Source of the DNA: Dethiosulfovibrio russensis
Lineage (GTDB): Bacteria > Synergistota > Synergistia > Synergistales > Dethiosulfovibrionaceae
Direction: 5' to 3'
DNA: 64,000 bases
NCBI RefSeq assembly: GCF_021568855.1
Contig: NZ_JAKGUG010000005.1
Coordinates: forward strand, 219,835 to 283,834
Numbering within the stretch: position 1 is the stretch's first letter; each line of letters begins with the position of its first letter. Below the pieces are notes generated by a model that was not told the DNA's origin, ran no database searches, and saw nothing but the letters and a program-made list of their open reading frames with translations. Position numbers and translations under genes: made by a program. This document shows, piece after piece, positions 8,955-17,295 of the stretch.

Positions 8955-9877
8955 AAAGCACTAGACCGCTGCGATTGGCTGGAGTCATCTCGATCTCCTG
9001 TTTGATCTTCGCCCTGTCGTCGCCTTACTTCATGAACTGGGACAACATCAGGAACGTGCTGGATCAAAGCACTCTCAACATAGTCGTAGGCCTGGGGATG
9101 TCCCTTTTGATCGCATCAGGAGGGATAGACCTCTCGGTAGGCTCCGCAGTGGCGCTGATAGGGGTGATGATAGCCCCCGCGCTGAAAGCGGGGCTACCGA
9201 CGTCCACGGTGTGCCTGGCCGCCCTGGCGGCGGGGACGATCTCGGGCCTATGGAACGCGGGTATCGTCGTTTTTCTGAGGATCAATCCCTTCATAGCGAC
9301 CTTGACCTCTATGTCTCTGATGTCCGGTCTGGCACTGATAATCACGCAGGGAACGCCGGTTTACGGCTTCCCGCCGTCTTTCACGTTTATAGGCAGAGGC
9401 CGGATCATAGGCCTCCCTGTGTCGGTTATAGTCTGCGCCCTGTTATTTCTGGCTCTGTGGTTCTCCTTCTCGTTCACTCGATTCGGGATATACACCATCG
9501 GACTGGGCGACAACGAGGAGGCCCTCAGACGATGCGGAATCAGGGTAAAGCGCTGGAAGACCGGCCTATACTGCCTTTGCGGATGCTGCGCCGCCATAGC
9601 TGCCGTGCTTATTACCTCGCGTCTCAACAGCGCGGAACCTCTGGCGGGGGCGATGATGGAGATGGACGCCATAGCCACGGCGGTGCTCGGAGGGACGGCC
9701 ATACAGGGCGGTAAAACCAGCCTGACAGGGACCGTTCTGGCGGGGATTCTGCTGGCGCTGGTAAAGAACGGCCTCACCATGCTCGGAGTCTCGTCCTACT
9801 ATCAGGGATTTTCCGTAGGTGCCATCGTCCTCATATCGGTAGTTCTTTCGGAGCGATCGACGAGGACGAAACAATAG
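8951..9877 (+). CDS. Sugar-type ABC transporter permease (RbsC-like)
   Basis: A 308-residue polytopic membrane protein of the BPD_transp_2 family (ribose/galactose/autoinducer-2 class). Diagnostic stretches are the early SGGIDLSVGS motif and AVLGGTAIQGGK near the C-terminus. I chose GTG 8951, which overlaps the ATPase stop as GTGA behind CCGGAG; an ATG at 8930 is possible but less well supported. It forms the membrane channel with the single-module ATPase and the binding protein that follow it in the operon. Confidence 0.92.
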   Translation: MKSTRPLRLAGVISISCLIFALSSPYFMNWDNIRNVLDQSTLNIVVGLGMSLLIASGGIDLSVGSAVALIGVMIAPALKAGLPTSTVCLAALAAGTISGLWNAGIVVFLRINPFIATLTSMSLMSGLALIITQGTPVYGFPPSFTFIGRGRIIGLPVSVIVCALLFLALWFSFSFTRFGIYTIGLGDNEEALRRCGIRVKRWKTGLYCLCGCCAAIAAVLITSRLNSAEPLAGAMMEMDAIATAVLGGTAIQGGKTSLTGTVLAGILLALVKNGLTMLGVSSYYQGFSVGAIVLISVVLSERSTRTKQ

Positions 9878-9892
9878 ATAGCGGAGGGTGAT

Positions 9893-10915
9893 TTGAAAAT
9901 GAAGGTAGCGAAGTTCTTATGTGCGGCGGCGCTGTGTTGCGCCATGGCGACAACCTCTTTCGCAGGCGAACCAAACCCGATGGTGTCCAAATCGATAGCG
10001 ACAATCGAGGATCAGCTGGGGGCGTTGCCCGACATAACCGGCCAGGAACGCATAGGGGTTCTGGTGATAACCCTGTCCAACCCTTATTGGGTTACCATGA
10101 AAGAACGCTACGGCGAGTGGGCAAAGGAGATGGGGATTTCGGTGGAGGTTATGGCGGCTCCGACCGAAAAGGACCTCAAGTCTCAGCTCAACACCCTGGA
10201 GGCCATGGTGGCCAAGAAATACGACGGAATCATAGTTACCCCGATGGACCCGTTCAATCTTATACCGGGCATAGTCAAGGCCGACGAAAAAGGCATCCCA
10301 GTCGTATGTTCCGGCCCCGAGGTAAGCAGAGACGGTTTGAAGCAGGCCGGTGCCGTAATGGACGGATGGATAACCGCCACGTTCAAAGACCAGGGTCGAC
10401 TCTGCGCCGAGGACATGGGTAAAAAGCTGCCCTCCGGATCGGAGGTCGCCATAATAGAGGGGATCCCCGGAGCCGGACAGAGCAAAGCCCGGAGAGAGGG
10501 AGCGACCGAGGGCTTCGAAAAAACCGGACTGAAGCTGGTCGCGGTGGAGGCCGGCAACTGGGACAGAAACAGGGCCTACGACATAACGACAAACCTCGTG
10601 AAAGCCCATCCTAAACTCAAGGGAATATATTGCGCCAACGACGTGATGGCTCTTGCCGCGGTGGACGCCCTCGAGGTAGCGGGAATAAAGGGAGTGACGG
10701 TATACGGAACGGACTTCATCCCTGAGGCGGCAGAGGCCATAAAAAGCGGCAGGTTGGCCGGATCGACCACATTCTCCCAGGCCGCCTGGACCAGAGGAGC
10801 TCTCGTCTACACTCTGAAGCTGATAAAGAAGGACGAGGACCTTCCGGAAAAACTGTCCGTTCCGATAACCCTGGTGAACGGAGAGAACATCGGGCAGTTC
10901 CAGGGGTGGAAATGA
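9893..10915 (+). CDS. Sugar-type ABC transporter substrate-binding protein (RbsB-like)
   Basis: A 340-residue exported binding protein of the Peripla_BP_4 family. A signal peptide (MKVAKFLCAAALCCAMATTSFA) is followed by the fold's typical segments: GVLVITLSNPYWVTMKE, KYDGIIVTPMDPFNL, IPVVCSGPEV, GIYCANDVMALAAVDAL and VYGTDFIPEAAEAI. TTG 9893 (4 bases after GGAGGG) and ATG 9899 are both plausible starts. The solute is not predictable. Linkage to a corrinoid methyltransferase operon suggests a methylated compound rather than a plain sugar; this is inference. Confidence 0.9.
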   Translation: MKMKVAKFLCAAALCCAMATTSFAGEPNPMVSKSIATIEDQLGALPDITGQERIGVLVITLSNPYWVTMKERYGEWAKEMGISVEVMAAPTEKDLKSQLNTLEAMVAKKYDGIIVTPMDPFNLIPGIVKADEKGIPVVCSGPEVSRDGLKQAGAVMDGWITATFKDQGRLCAEDMGKKLPSGSEVAIIEGIPGAGQSKARREGATEGFEKTGLKLVAVEAGNWDRNRAYDITTNLVKAHPKLKGIYCANDVMALAAVDALEVAGIKGVTVYGTDFIPEAAEAIKSGRLAGSTTFSQAAWTRGALVYTLKLIKKDEDLPEKLSVPITLVNGENIGQFQGWK

Positions 10916-10918
10916 TCG

Positions 10919-11743
10919 ATGAAACTCCGCAAAATAGCTATTCTTTTCTGTGATCAGGACAACCCGTTCTGGTTGGAGACTATACGCATGTACCGGGAAT
11001 CCCTCCCGGTACATGGTTTTTATGGAGACTTTCTCTTTCCCGAGGATCCGAGAGACGGTCTATGTCAGGCCGAACTCATGGGCAGATACCTGTCGGCGGA
11101 CTACGACGGCATGATAATAAACCCCCTGACGGCGGAAAACCTCCTGCCCCCGCTTGAGTCATCGTCCAGAAAATTTCCCGTCTTCGACGTAGGCCCCAAG
11201 TGCGACCAAGAGATGGTAGCCGGCATATCCGGTTATATACCGTTACAGGCGGCCGACTTCGAGGAACAGGGCCGAATGTGCACGGAGGCCATACTGGGAA
11301 ACTGCGACGGTCCTCTGGGCTGCATCGGCGGCCCCATCGACACCAGGCAGGGCAGGATGAGGATCGAGGGGGCCGTAAAGGCGGCAAGGCAAAGAGGCCT
11401 AACGGTCCTCGACGTGGAATGGAGCGACTTCACCAGAGAGGGCGGCAGAAGGGCGATGGAAAAGCTGATTCCCCTAAAACCCGGGGCCATCTTCTGCGCC
11501 AACGACCTTATGGCCCTGGGGGCCATAGAGACCGCCGCCGAAAAGGGCGTCGAAATTCCCATAGGCGGCGTAGACCTCATACCGGAGGCCCTTTCCGCCA
11601 TAGAGGAGGGATCTCTGACCGCTTCCGTAGGGCTCGATCCGGCAGAGCTGGTAGATGAAATACTGAAATCGATCGGTTTATTTATGAGAGATAAACTTGT
11701 CCCCACGGGAACTCTTGCGAACAATATATTGAAAACTCGATAG
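10919..11743 (+). CDS. Leaderless periplasmic-binding-fold protein
   Basis: A 274-residue protein with the same fold as the preceding binding protein (IAILFCDQDNPFWLETIRMY, DYDGMIINPLTAENL, AIFCANDLMALGAIE, IGGVDLIPEALSAIEEGSL) but with no signal peptide: charged residues begin at once (MKLRK) and no hydrophobic segment follows. It also lacks the LacI-type helix-turn-helix. It is therefore probably a cytoplasmic solute-binding protein, perhaps a sensor, chaperone or carrier handing the imported solute to the methyltransferases downstream. It starts 3 bases after the binding-protein stop and is clearly in the same operon. Confidence 0.85.
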   Translation: MKLRKIAILFCDQDNPFWLETIRMYRESLPVHGFYGDFLFPEDPRDGLCQAELMGRYLSADYDGMIINPLTAENLLPPLESSSRKFPVFDVGPKCDQEMVAGISGYIPLQAADFEEQGRMCTEAILGNCDGPLGCIGGPIDTRQGRMRIEGAVKAARQRGLTVLDVEWSDFTREGGRRAMEKLIPLKPGAIFCANDLMALGAIETAAEKGVEIPIGGVDLIPEALSAIEEGSLTASVGLDPAELVDEILKSIGLFMRDKLVPTGTLANNILKTR

Positions 11744-11759
11744 CATAAATGTTTCGATC

Positions 11760-11811
11760 TTGTCGCGTAAATCCTCCACGTGTATACTGCTATTGGGCAT
11801 AATTTTTATGC
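11760..11811 (+). promoter_or_regulatory. Sigma-70-type promoter with start-site palindrome before the corrinoid operon
   Basis: TTGTCG (11760-11765) and TATACT (11783-11788) are separated by 17 bases. A palindrome GCATAA-TTT-TTATGC (11797-11811) covers the expected start site and is a candidate operator. It offers the methyltransferase genes a promoter separate from the importer's. Confidence 0.6.
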
Positions 11812-11840
11812 TTAATAGTTACAAGGGGAGGGACTACAAG

Positions 11841-12515
11841 ATGGAGAAAGAAAATATGCTTAAAGAACTGGCCAGATCGGTGGTCGACATGGACGAGGAG
11901 ACGTCGGCGGAGCTATCCAAAAGTTACGTCGAAGCGGGATTCGACGCCTACGACGGCATCTCCTCGGGACTTTCCGTAGGTATGGACGAGGCGGGAAGGC
12001 TGTACGAAGAGGAGGAGTACTACATACCGGAACTGCTGCTGTGCTCCGACGCCATGTACGCCGGTCTGGACGTGCTTAAACCCCACCTTCGCAGGGACGA
12101 TTCGTCCGAGACCTACAAGGCGGTGGTCGGGGTGGTCGAGGGCGACACCCACGACATAGGGAAGAATCTTTTCAAGGTGATGCTGGAGACCGTAGGATTC
12201 GAGGTCTACGACCTGGGAAGGGACGTTCCCCCCAAGGAGTTCGTCGACAAAGCCATGGAGGTGGGAGCTCATCTGGTAGGGATGTCCACCTTGATGACAA
12301 CCACCATGCCCAACATGCCGATTGTCATAGACCTGCTCAAGGCGGAGGGCATAAGGGATAAGACTATCGTCATGGTAGGAGGAGGCCCTATCTCCAGGAG
12401 CTTCGCCCAGAAGATAGGTGCCGACGGCTACGAGCCGGAGGCATCCGCCGGAGCCAGACTGGCCAGGGAGCTGGTGACGACGAAGCTGGAGACGATGTCC
12501 CATGCCGCAGTTTAA
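11841..12515 (+). CDS. Corrinoid (B12-binding) methyltransferase protein
   Basis: A 224-residue corrinoid protein of the MtaC/MtbC/MtgC type that carries the methyl group on cobalt. Residues about 1-90 form the helical B12-binding cap, and residues 95-215 form the Rossmann B12 domain with the base-off signature D102-x-H104-x-x-G107 (GDTHDIGKNL) and VGMSTLMTTT and VGGGP loops. The ATG at 11841 follows GGGGAGGG by 8 bases; an in-frame GTG 81 bases upstream is not credible. It overlaps the next gene by 14 bases. It is the centre of the operon: methyl groups pass through it between UroD-fold enzymes, and the ASKHA protein rescues it after oxidation. Confidence 0.93.
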   Translation: MEKENMLKELARSVVDMDEETSAELSKSYVEAGFDAYDGISSGLSVGMDEAGRLYEEEEYYIPELLLCSDAMYAGLDVLKPHLRRDDSSETYKAVVGVVEGDTHDIGKNLFKVMLETVGFEVYDLGRDVPPKEFVDKAMEVGAHLVGMSTLMTTTMPNMPIVIDLLKAEGIRDKTIVMVGGGPISRSFAQKIGADGYEPEASAGARLARELVTTKLETMSHAAV

Positions 12516-13596
12516 GGATTTAATGACCCCGCTGGAACGTGCCAAGGCTATGTCGACGGGACAGCCGGTGGACCGGTTACAGTGCAACCCCAACCTCTCC
12601 AACGGGATCGCCCGCATATCGGGATGCAGAATATCCGAGTTCAACCACGACCCGAGAGCCCTGGCCGACGCCGTCATCGCCACCCACAGGAGATTCGGAG
12701 GCGACGGAGCCAAGGTATTCACCGATCTCTTCACCGTAGCCGAGGCGATGGGAGCCAAGATCAAGTTCCCCGACGACGACACGGCGGACCTATTGGAGCC
12801 CGCCATAGACGACGTCTCCAGGATAGACGAGCTGGAGCCAATAGATCCGGAGAAGGCCTGTAGAATTCCGGTCCACCTGAAGGCGATGGAGATGGTGGTG
12901 GACGAGATAAGCTCCGAGGTACCCTGCACCGCCTTGGTGGTCGGCCCCTTCACCACCGCCTTCTTTCTGATAGGCGTAGAGAAAATGACGAGGCTGATGG
13001 TGCGAGATCCTCAGTCGGTGGACAGGCTATGTCAGGTCTCGCTGGAAAGCACACTGCGCTACGTGGACGCCGCCGCCTCCAGGGGCATGGGCATATCCAT
13101 AGCAGAACCCCTCTCATCCTGCACAGTCGTCAGCCCCAAACACTTCAGGCGCTACGCCGCCCCGGCGGTAGAAAAACTGCTGAACCACATCAAGGACAAG
13201 GGCATGGGCACATCGATGCACATCTGCGGCAAGACCGATGGAATCTGGGAGGATCTGGCCGACATGGGGCTGAACGCCCTCAGCATAGACAACGTGGTTC
13301 CCCTGCCAGGTTGCGTATCCAAGGTGGGAGACAGGATGAAGATAATGGGCAAGGTGGACCCCTCGTCGGTTATGTTCGCCGGAACCAGGGAAGAGGTTCG
13401 AAAGGCCTGCCTGTCCGACATTCGAGACGCCTATCGATCGCCCAAGGGATTCGCCCTCATGTCCGGATGCGGCCTTCCGGTGGAGACGCCGATAAGGAAT
13501 ATCGACGCCATGATGGACGCAACCAGAGAGCTCGGATGGCCCATAACCGAGGAAAAGCTGGAGAAGGCTCTGGCGATCGACAGGTATGACGACTGA
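12502..13596 (+). CDS. UroD-fold cobamide-dependent methyltransferase (first paralogue)
   Basis: A 364-residue member of the uroporphyrinogen-decarboxylase fold family that includes MtaA/MtbA methylcobamide:CoM methyltransferases and some O-demethylases. The zinc ligands of that group are present: His240-x-Cys242 (MHICGKTDG) and Cys323 (MSGCGLP). True decarboxylase residues for haem synthesis are not expected here because the gene sits between a corrinoid protein and further methyltransferases. It could demethylate the substrate or deliver methyl to an acceptor. It overlaps both neighbours (14 and 11 bases), implying coupled translation. Confidence 0.9.
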   Translation: MPQFKDLMTPLERAKAMSTGQPVDRLQCNPNLSNGIARISGCRISEFNHDPRALADAVIATHRRFGGDGAKVFTDLFTVAEAMGAKIKFPDDDTADLLEPAIDDVSRIDELEPIDPEKACRIPVHLKAMEMVVDEISSEVPCTALVVGPFTTAFFLIGVEKMTRLMVRDPQSVDRLCQVSLESTLRYVDAAASRGMGISIAEPLSSCTVVSPKHFRRYAAPAVEKLLNHIKDKGMGTSMHICGKTDGIWEDLADMGLNALSIDNVVPLPGCVSKVGDRMKIMGKVDPSSVMFAGTREEVRKACLSDIRDAYRSPKGFALMSGCGLPVETPIRNIDAMMDATRELGWPITEEKLEKALAIDRYDD

Positions 13597-14617
13597 GATG
13601 ACGGAGCTGAAAAGGTTGATCGATGCTCTAAAGAGGGAGCCGGTGGACCGCCCTCCCTGCATATGTCCAGGCGGGATGATGAACATGATCGTAGAGAACG
13701 TTATGGACCTGACGAACAGGACCTGGCCCGAGGCCCATCTCGACGGAGAGGCCATGGCCGAGCTGGCGGCGGGACAGCCGGAGAACGGAGGGTTCGAGAA
13801 CTACGGGGTTCCATTCTGCATGACAGTCGAGGCCGAAGCCATGGGAGCGCCCGTATCGATGGGAGACAGGATCCACGAACCGAGGGTCACCGGATACGTC
13901 ATGTCGAACTCCGACGACATGGCTAGCCTGAAGGAGATGGACCTATCCTCCGGACGTACGACCCAGGTATGTCGGGCGATTTCCCTCCTGAAAAAAAGAA
14001 ACGGCGACATACCGGTAATAGCCAACCTAACCGGTCCGATAAGCCTCGCCACATCGCTCGTGGATCCCTCGCTTTTCTATAAGGACATGAAAAAGAGCCC
14101 GGAGAAAGTCCAGACTCTGATGGATTTCGTGGTGGAACAGCTCGTTCGATTCGGAAGGGCCCAGGTCGAGGCAGGAGCGGACGTCCTCACCATATCGGAC
14201 CCAAGCGGAACTGGAGAGATCCTGGGACCCAAGGCATTCGAAAGATGGGCGATCCCCGCCCTCAACGGCATACTGGACCGACTCTCCCCCTCCGTGAAGG
14301 GCACCATAGTACACATATGCGGACGTCTAGGTGGGGTGGCCCATCTTCTGGACGACATAAGGAGCGACTGCATCAGTTTCGATTCCATAACCTCCGCCAA
14401 AGAATTGGCCCTCAGGTTGAGCACTAAATCCCTTATGGGAAACGTGAGCACCCTTGCCATAGAGACGGCCTCTCCAGAACATCTGAAACGGATGGCGAAG
14501 GTGTGCATGGACCAGGGAATCGATATTCTGGCCCCCGCCTGCGGCATTGGAGCGGGGACGGCACTTAGCCAGGTACGGACTCTGGTGGATAGCGCAAAGG
14601 AAAGGAAGTCTTCATGA
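13586..14617 (+). CDS. UroD-fold cobamide-dependent methyltransferase (second paralogue)
   Basis: A 343-residue UroD-fold protein with zinc ligands His243-x-Cys245 (IVHICGRLGG) and Cys319 (LAPACGIGAG), as in MtaA/MtbA. Its middle stretch GVPFCMTVEAEAMGAPV closely resembles that of the third paralogue, so the two are more alike than either is to the first. It probably catalyses one half-reaction of methyl transfer to or from the corrinoid protein. Overlaps are 11 bases upstream and 4 bases downstream. Confidence 0.9.
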   Translation: MTTEMTELKRLIDALKREPVDRPPCICPGGMMNMIVENVMDLTNRTWPEAHLDGEAMAELAAGQPENGGFENYGVPFCMTVEAEAMGAPVSMGDRIHEPRVTGYVMSNSDDMASLKEMDLSSGRTTQVCRAISLLKKRNGDIPVIANLTGPISLATSLVDPSLFYKDMKKSPEKVQTLMDFVVEQLVRFGRAQVEAGADVLTISDPSGTGEILGPKAFERWAIPALNGILDRLSPSVKGTIVHICGRLGGVAHLLDDIRSDCISFDSITSAKELALRLSTKSLMGNVSTLAIETASPEHLKRMAKVCMDQGIDILAPACGIGAGTALSQVRTLVDSAKERKSS

Positions 14618-16383
14618 CGTCGAGAATTACCATCGATGGAGGCAAGGTCCTGGAGTTCTCTCCGGGGCCTACCCTGTTGGAGATATTGCGAGAAGGCGGA
14701 GTCAAGACAGAGGCTCCCTGCGGAGGCAAGGGAATCTGCGGAAAATGCCGGGTCAGCCTGAAAGGAGACGGAGGCCCCGTGACGGACGAGGAGAAGGCCT
14801 TTCTCTCGTCGGAGGACATCGCAGAGGGAGTCCGACTGTCCTGCCTGTGCCGCCCGGTCGGCGACGTCGCTGTGTCCCTGTCCGATCAGGAGGAAAAGGG
14901 TTCGGCCATCCTCACGGACGGGAACCGCCCGGATTTCGAGATATGCCCCGCCATAGGCTCCGTGCCTATCTCGATACCGAGACCGGAGATAAGAGACGGA
15001 ATGTCCCTTCTGGACCATCTCGAATCGGTCGCAGGGCCGCTTAAACCGGACGCATCTCTGGTCAGGAGGATTCCCCAGGCGTTCAGATCGAAGGAAGTAA
15101 CCGCGGTCTTCCACAAAGACAGCCTGATAGACCTGATACCGGAGAGAGACCCCGAGCTTTACGGACTGGCGGTGGATGTAGGTACCACGACGGTGGTCGT
15201 GTCGTTGATATCCTTGAAGACCGGGGAGACCGTCGGATCCGCCAGCGAGATAAACCCCCAAAAGGACTTCGGCCTGGACGTGATCTCCCGAATAGAGAGA
15301 TGCGAGACCTTTCCTACTGGTCTGGAGGACCTCCATGACGCCATAATCTCCTGCCTGGACCGCCTCGTGGACAAAGTCTGTTCCGATAAAGGGACCTCCA
15401 GAAAAAGAATATACGAGATGGCGATCGGCAGCAACGCCACCATGACCTCTCTGCTGCTGGGGGTCCATCCCTGGTCACTGGGCAGGGCTCCTTTCAGCCC
15501 TGTTCTTCGAAGGGGGATGACCGTACCCTCGGTAGACCTGGGGGTAGAACTGGCTCCGGGAGCCAGAGCCTACGTCCTGCCCGGAGTCTCGGCCTACATT
15601 GGTTCCGATATAGTGGCGGGAATGGTGGCTACCGAGCTTATGGAAGACCGGGGCATCAGACTCTTCATAGACATAGGCACGAACGGTGAGATCGTCCTGT
15701 CCGACCGGGGCAGGCTCAGCGCCTGTTCTTGCGCCGCCGGGCCCGCTCTGGAAGGGATGAACATAAGCTGCGGCATGAGGGCATCGGACGGAGCGGTGGA
15801 GTCGGTTCGCCTGAACGAATCCTTCGCCGAACTGGGAGTCATAGGCGGAGGAACGCCCCGAGGGCTATGCGGCAGCGCCATACTGGACGTGTTATCCGAG
15901 GTGGTCCGTCTCGAGATGGTGGGTAAGACGGGGAGACTGAAACCGGGGCCCATGATCGCAGAGGAAAACGGGAAAAGGGCGTTGGTCCTGAGAGAGAGGG
16001 ATCCTAGGCTCACCGTGACCCAGGGCGACCTGAGACAGGTTCAGCTGGCTAGAGGGGCCATTCTCTCCGGGTTCATATCCCTTCTGGAGGCCAACGACCT
16101 GACCATGGCCGACATAGATCAGGTACTGGTGGCTGGACAGTTCGGACGTCATCTGAGCGTCGACAGCCTGACGGGGTCGGGGCTCATTCCGATGGAGCTA
16201 AAGGAACGAATAACCTATTGCGGCAACACCTCCGGAGCCGGAGCCGCCATGTGCCTGCTTTCCAGGAAAGCCAGAGACGACGCAGAGAGGCTTTCCGACA
16301 TGGTGGACTACGTCGAGCTGTCCGTGCTGGAGAGTTACGACCGCCTCTTCTCCAGATGTCTCCAGTTCGAGGTGTCGAGATGA
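14614..16383 (+). CDS. RACo-type corrinoid reductive activator (2Fe-2S + ASKHA)
   Basis: A 589-residue activator that uses ATP to reduce inactive cob(II)amide back to cob(I)amide. An N-terminal plant-type ferredoxin domain (residues 1-90) has Cys36, Cys42, Cys45 and Cys77 in the expected spacing (CGGKGICGKC). A linker follows, and from about residue 185 comes the DUF4445/ASKHA domain with phosphate motifs AVDVGTTTVVVSL, FIDIGTNGEIVLS and CAAGPALEGMNI. Length and order match RACo of Carboxydothermus and RamA-like proteins. It is embedded between UroD-fold genes with 4-base overlaps on both sides, so its client is surely the operon's corrinoid protein. Confidence 0.93.
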   Translation: MTSRITIDGGKVLEFSPGPTLLEILREGGVKTEAPCGGKGICGKCRVSLKGDGGPVTDEEKAFLSSEDIAEGVRLSCLCRPVGDVAVSLSDQEEKGSAILTDGNRPDFEICPAIGSVPISIPRPEIRDGMSLLDHLESVAGPLKPDASLVRRIPQAFRSKEVTAVFHKDSLIDLIPERDPELYGLAVDVGTTTVVVSLISLKTGETVGSASEINPQKDFGLDVISRIERCETFPTGLEDLHDAIISCLDRLVDKVCSDKGTSRKRIYEMAIGSNATMTSLLLGVHPWSLGRAPFSPVLRRGMTVPSVDLGVELAPGARAYVLPGVSAYIGSDIVAGMVATELMEDRGIRLFIDIGTNGEIVLSDRGRLSACSCAAGPALEGMNISCGMRASDGAVESVRLNESFAELGVIGGGTPRGLCGSAILDVLSEVVRLEMVGKTGRLKPGPMIAEENGKRALVLRERDPRLTVTQGDLRQVQLARGAILSGFISLLEANDLTMADIDQVLVAGQFGRHLSVDSLTGSGLIPMELKERITYCGNTSGAGAAMCLLSRKARDDAERLSDMVDYVELSVLESYDRLFSRCLQFEVSR

Positions 16384-17219
16384 AGGGCTGCCCTGTGTCG
16401 AAGAACGGGGCCATGCCGGACGCCATAGGCGCTCGTTATTCCTTCCCCCAGGTACACCGCAACGGGGAGCTCATGGCCCAGGTGGCGGAGGAACTGATGC
16501 GGGAAGAAGGGGACGTCTACTGTTCCGTGCCTTTCTGTTCCACCGTGGAGGCCGAGGCCTTCGGGGCGCAGGTCAGGATGGGGGACCACAGGACCACCCC
16601 CCTCATACCCAAGTGTCCATGGGACGACCCCGACATGATCCCGAAGGAGATCCCGTCGCCTGACTCCGGCAGGATGGGTGAGGTCATGAAGGCGGTGTCC
16701 ATTCTGAGGGGAAAGGGATTCCCCGTAATATTGAAGGTTTCCGGGCCCTTCTCCACCCTGATGGGGCTGCTGGATCCAAAGGCCCTGTTCCGAACCGCCA
16801 GAAAAGACCCCGGCAGAATAGAGACCGTTCTGGAGAGGATCTCGGCCTACTCTCTCGCCTGTGCAAAGGAGGCGGCGAGACGGGATGTCTCGATAATCTC
16901 CCTGGCGGAGCCCTCTGCCACCCCCGACCTTCTAGGCCCGAAACGGTTCGAAAAGCTGGTCTCCCCCGCTCTGACCAGGCTGTTGAGGGATATGGACCGA
17001 TTGGACGGACCGTGGAGCGGGTTTCTGTGCGGACGGCTCTCGTCGTCCATGGAGGATATAGGGGCCATATCGGGACATACCGTGGAGATGGGATCGGGAA
17101 GATACGGAGATCACCTCGAGACCCTCAGAGCTCGGGGGATCCGGTGGTTCGGAGGGGGCTGCGTGGCACAGACTCCCGCCGACGCCTGTAGGATACGGAC
17201 CATAGACGTGACGGACTAA
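16380..17219 (+). CDS. Short UroD-fold methyltransferase lacking the zinc histidine (third paralogue)
   Basis: A 279-residue UroD-fold protein. ATG 16380 overlaps the activator stop (ATGA); the longer upstream frame lies inside the activator gene. Compared with the second paralogue it has lost about 50 residues at the N-terminus, and the usual His-x-Cys reads Phe215-Leu-Cys217 (GFLCGRL), while the distal Cys261 (GGGCVAQ) remains. Zinc binding is therefore probably altered. It could be a substrate-specific demethylase with different metal use, a non-catalytic partner, or a decaying copy. It is the last gene of the operon. Confidence 0.85.
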   Translation: MKGCPVSKNGAMPDAIGARYSFPQVHRNGELMAQVAEELMREEGDVYCSVPFCSTVEAEAFGAQVRMGDHRTTPLIPKCPWDDPDMIPKEIPSPDSGRMGEVMKAVSILRGKGFPVILKVSGPFSTLMGLLDPKALFRTARKDPGRIETVLERISAYSLACAKEAARRDVSIISLAEPSATPDLLGPKRFEKLVSPALTRLLRDMDRLDGPWSGFLCGRLSSSMEDIGAISGHTVEMGSGRYGDHLETLRARGIRWFGGGCVAQTPADACRIRTIDVTD

Positions 17220-17295
17220 AAAAATCTCCGGGGCGCACCTAACGGCATTTCTGCTTTATACTTTAAGGACGTTAGTTAAACAGGAGGTGCGTCCT

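Noticed and set aside
11760..11840. N-terminal hydrophobic extension of the corrinoid protein
   Set aside because: It would start inside the promoter; the ATG at 11841 has a strong ribosome site, and family members start there.
16218..16379. Upstream extension of the third UroD-fold protein
   Set aside because: It is out of frame inside the activator gene; ATG 16380 gives the same 4-base overlap as the neighbouring junctions.
12502..17219. Haem-pathway uroporphyrinogen decarboxylases
   Set aside because: Zinc ligands of methylcobamide methyltransferases, operon linkage to a corrinoid protein and its activator, and the absence of haem genes point to methyl transfer.
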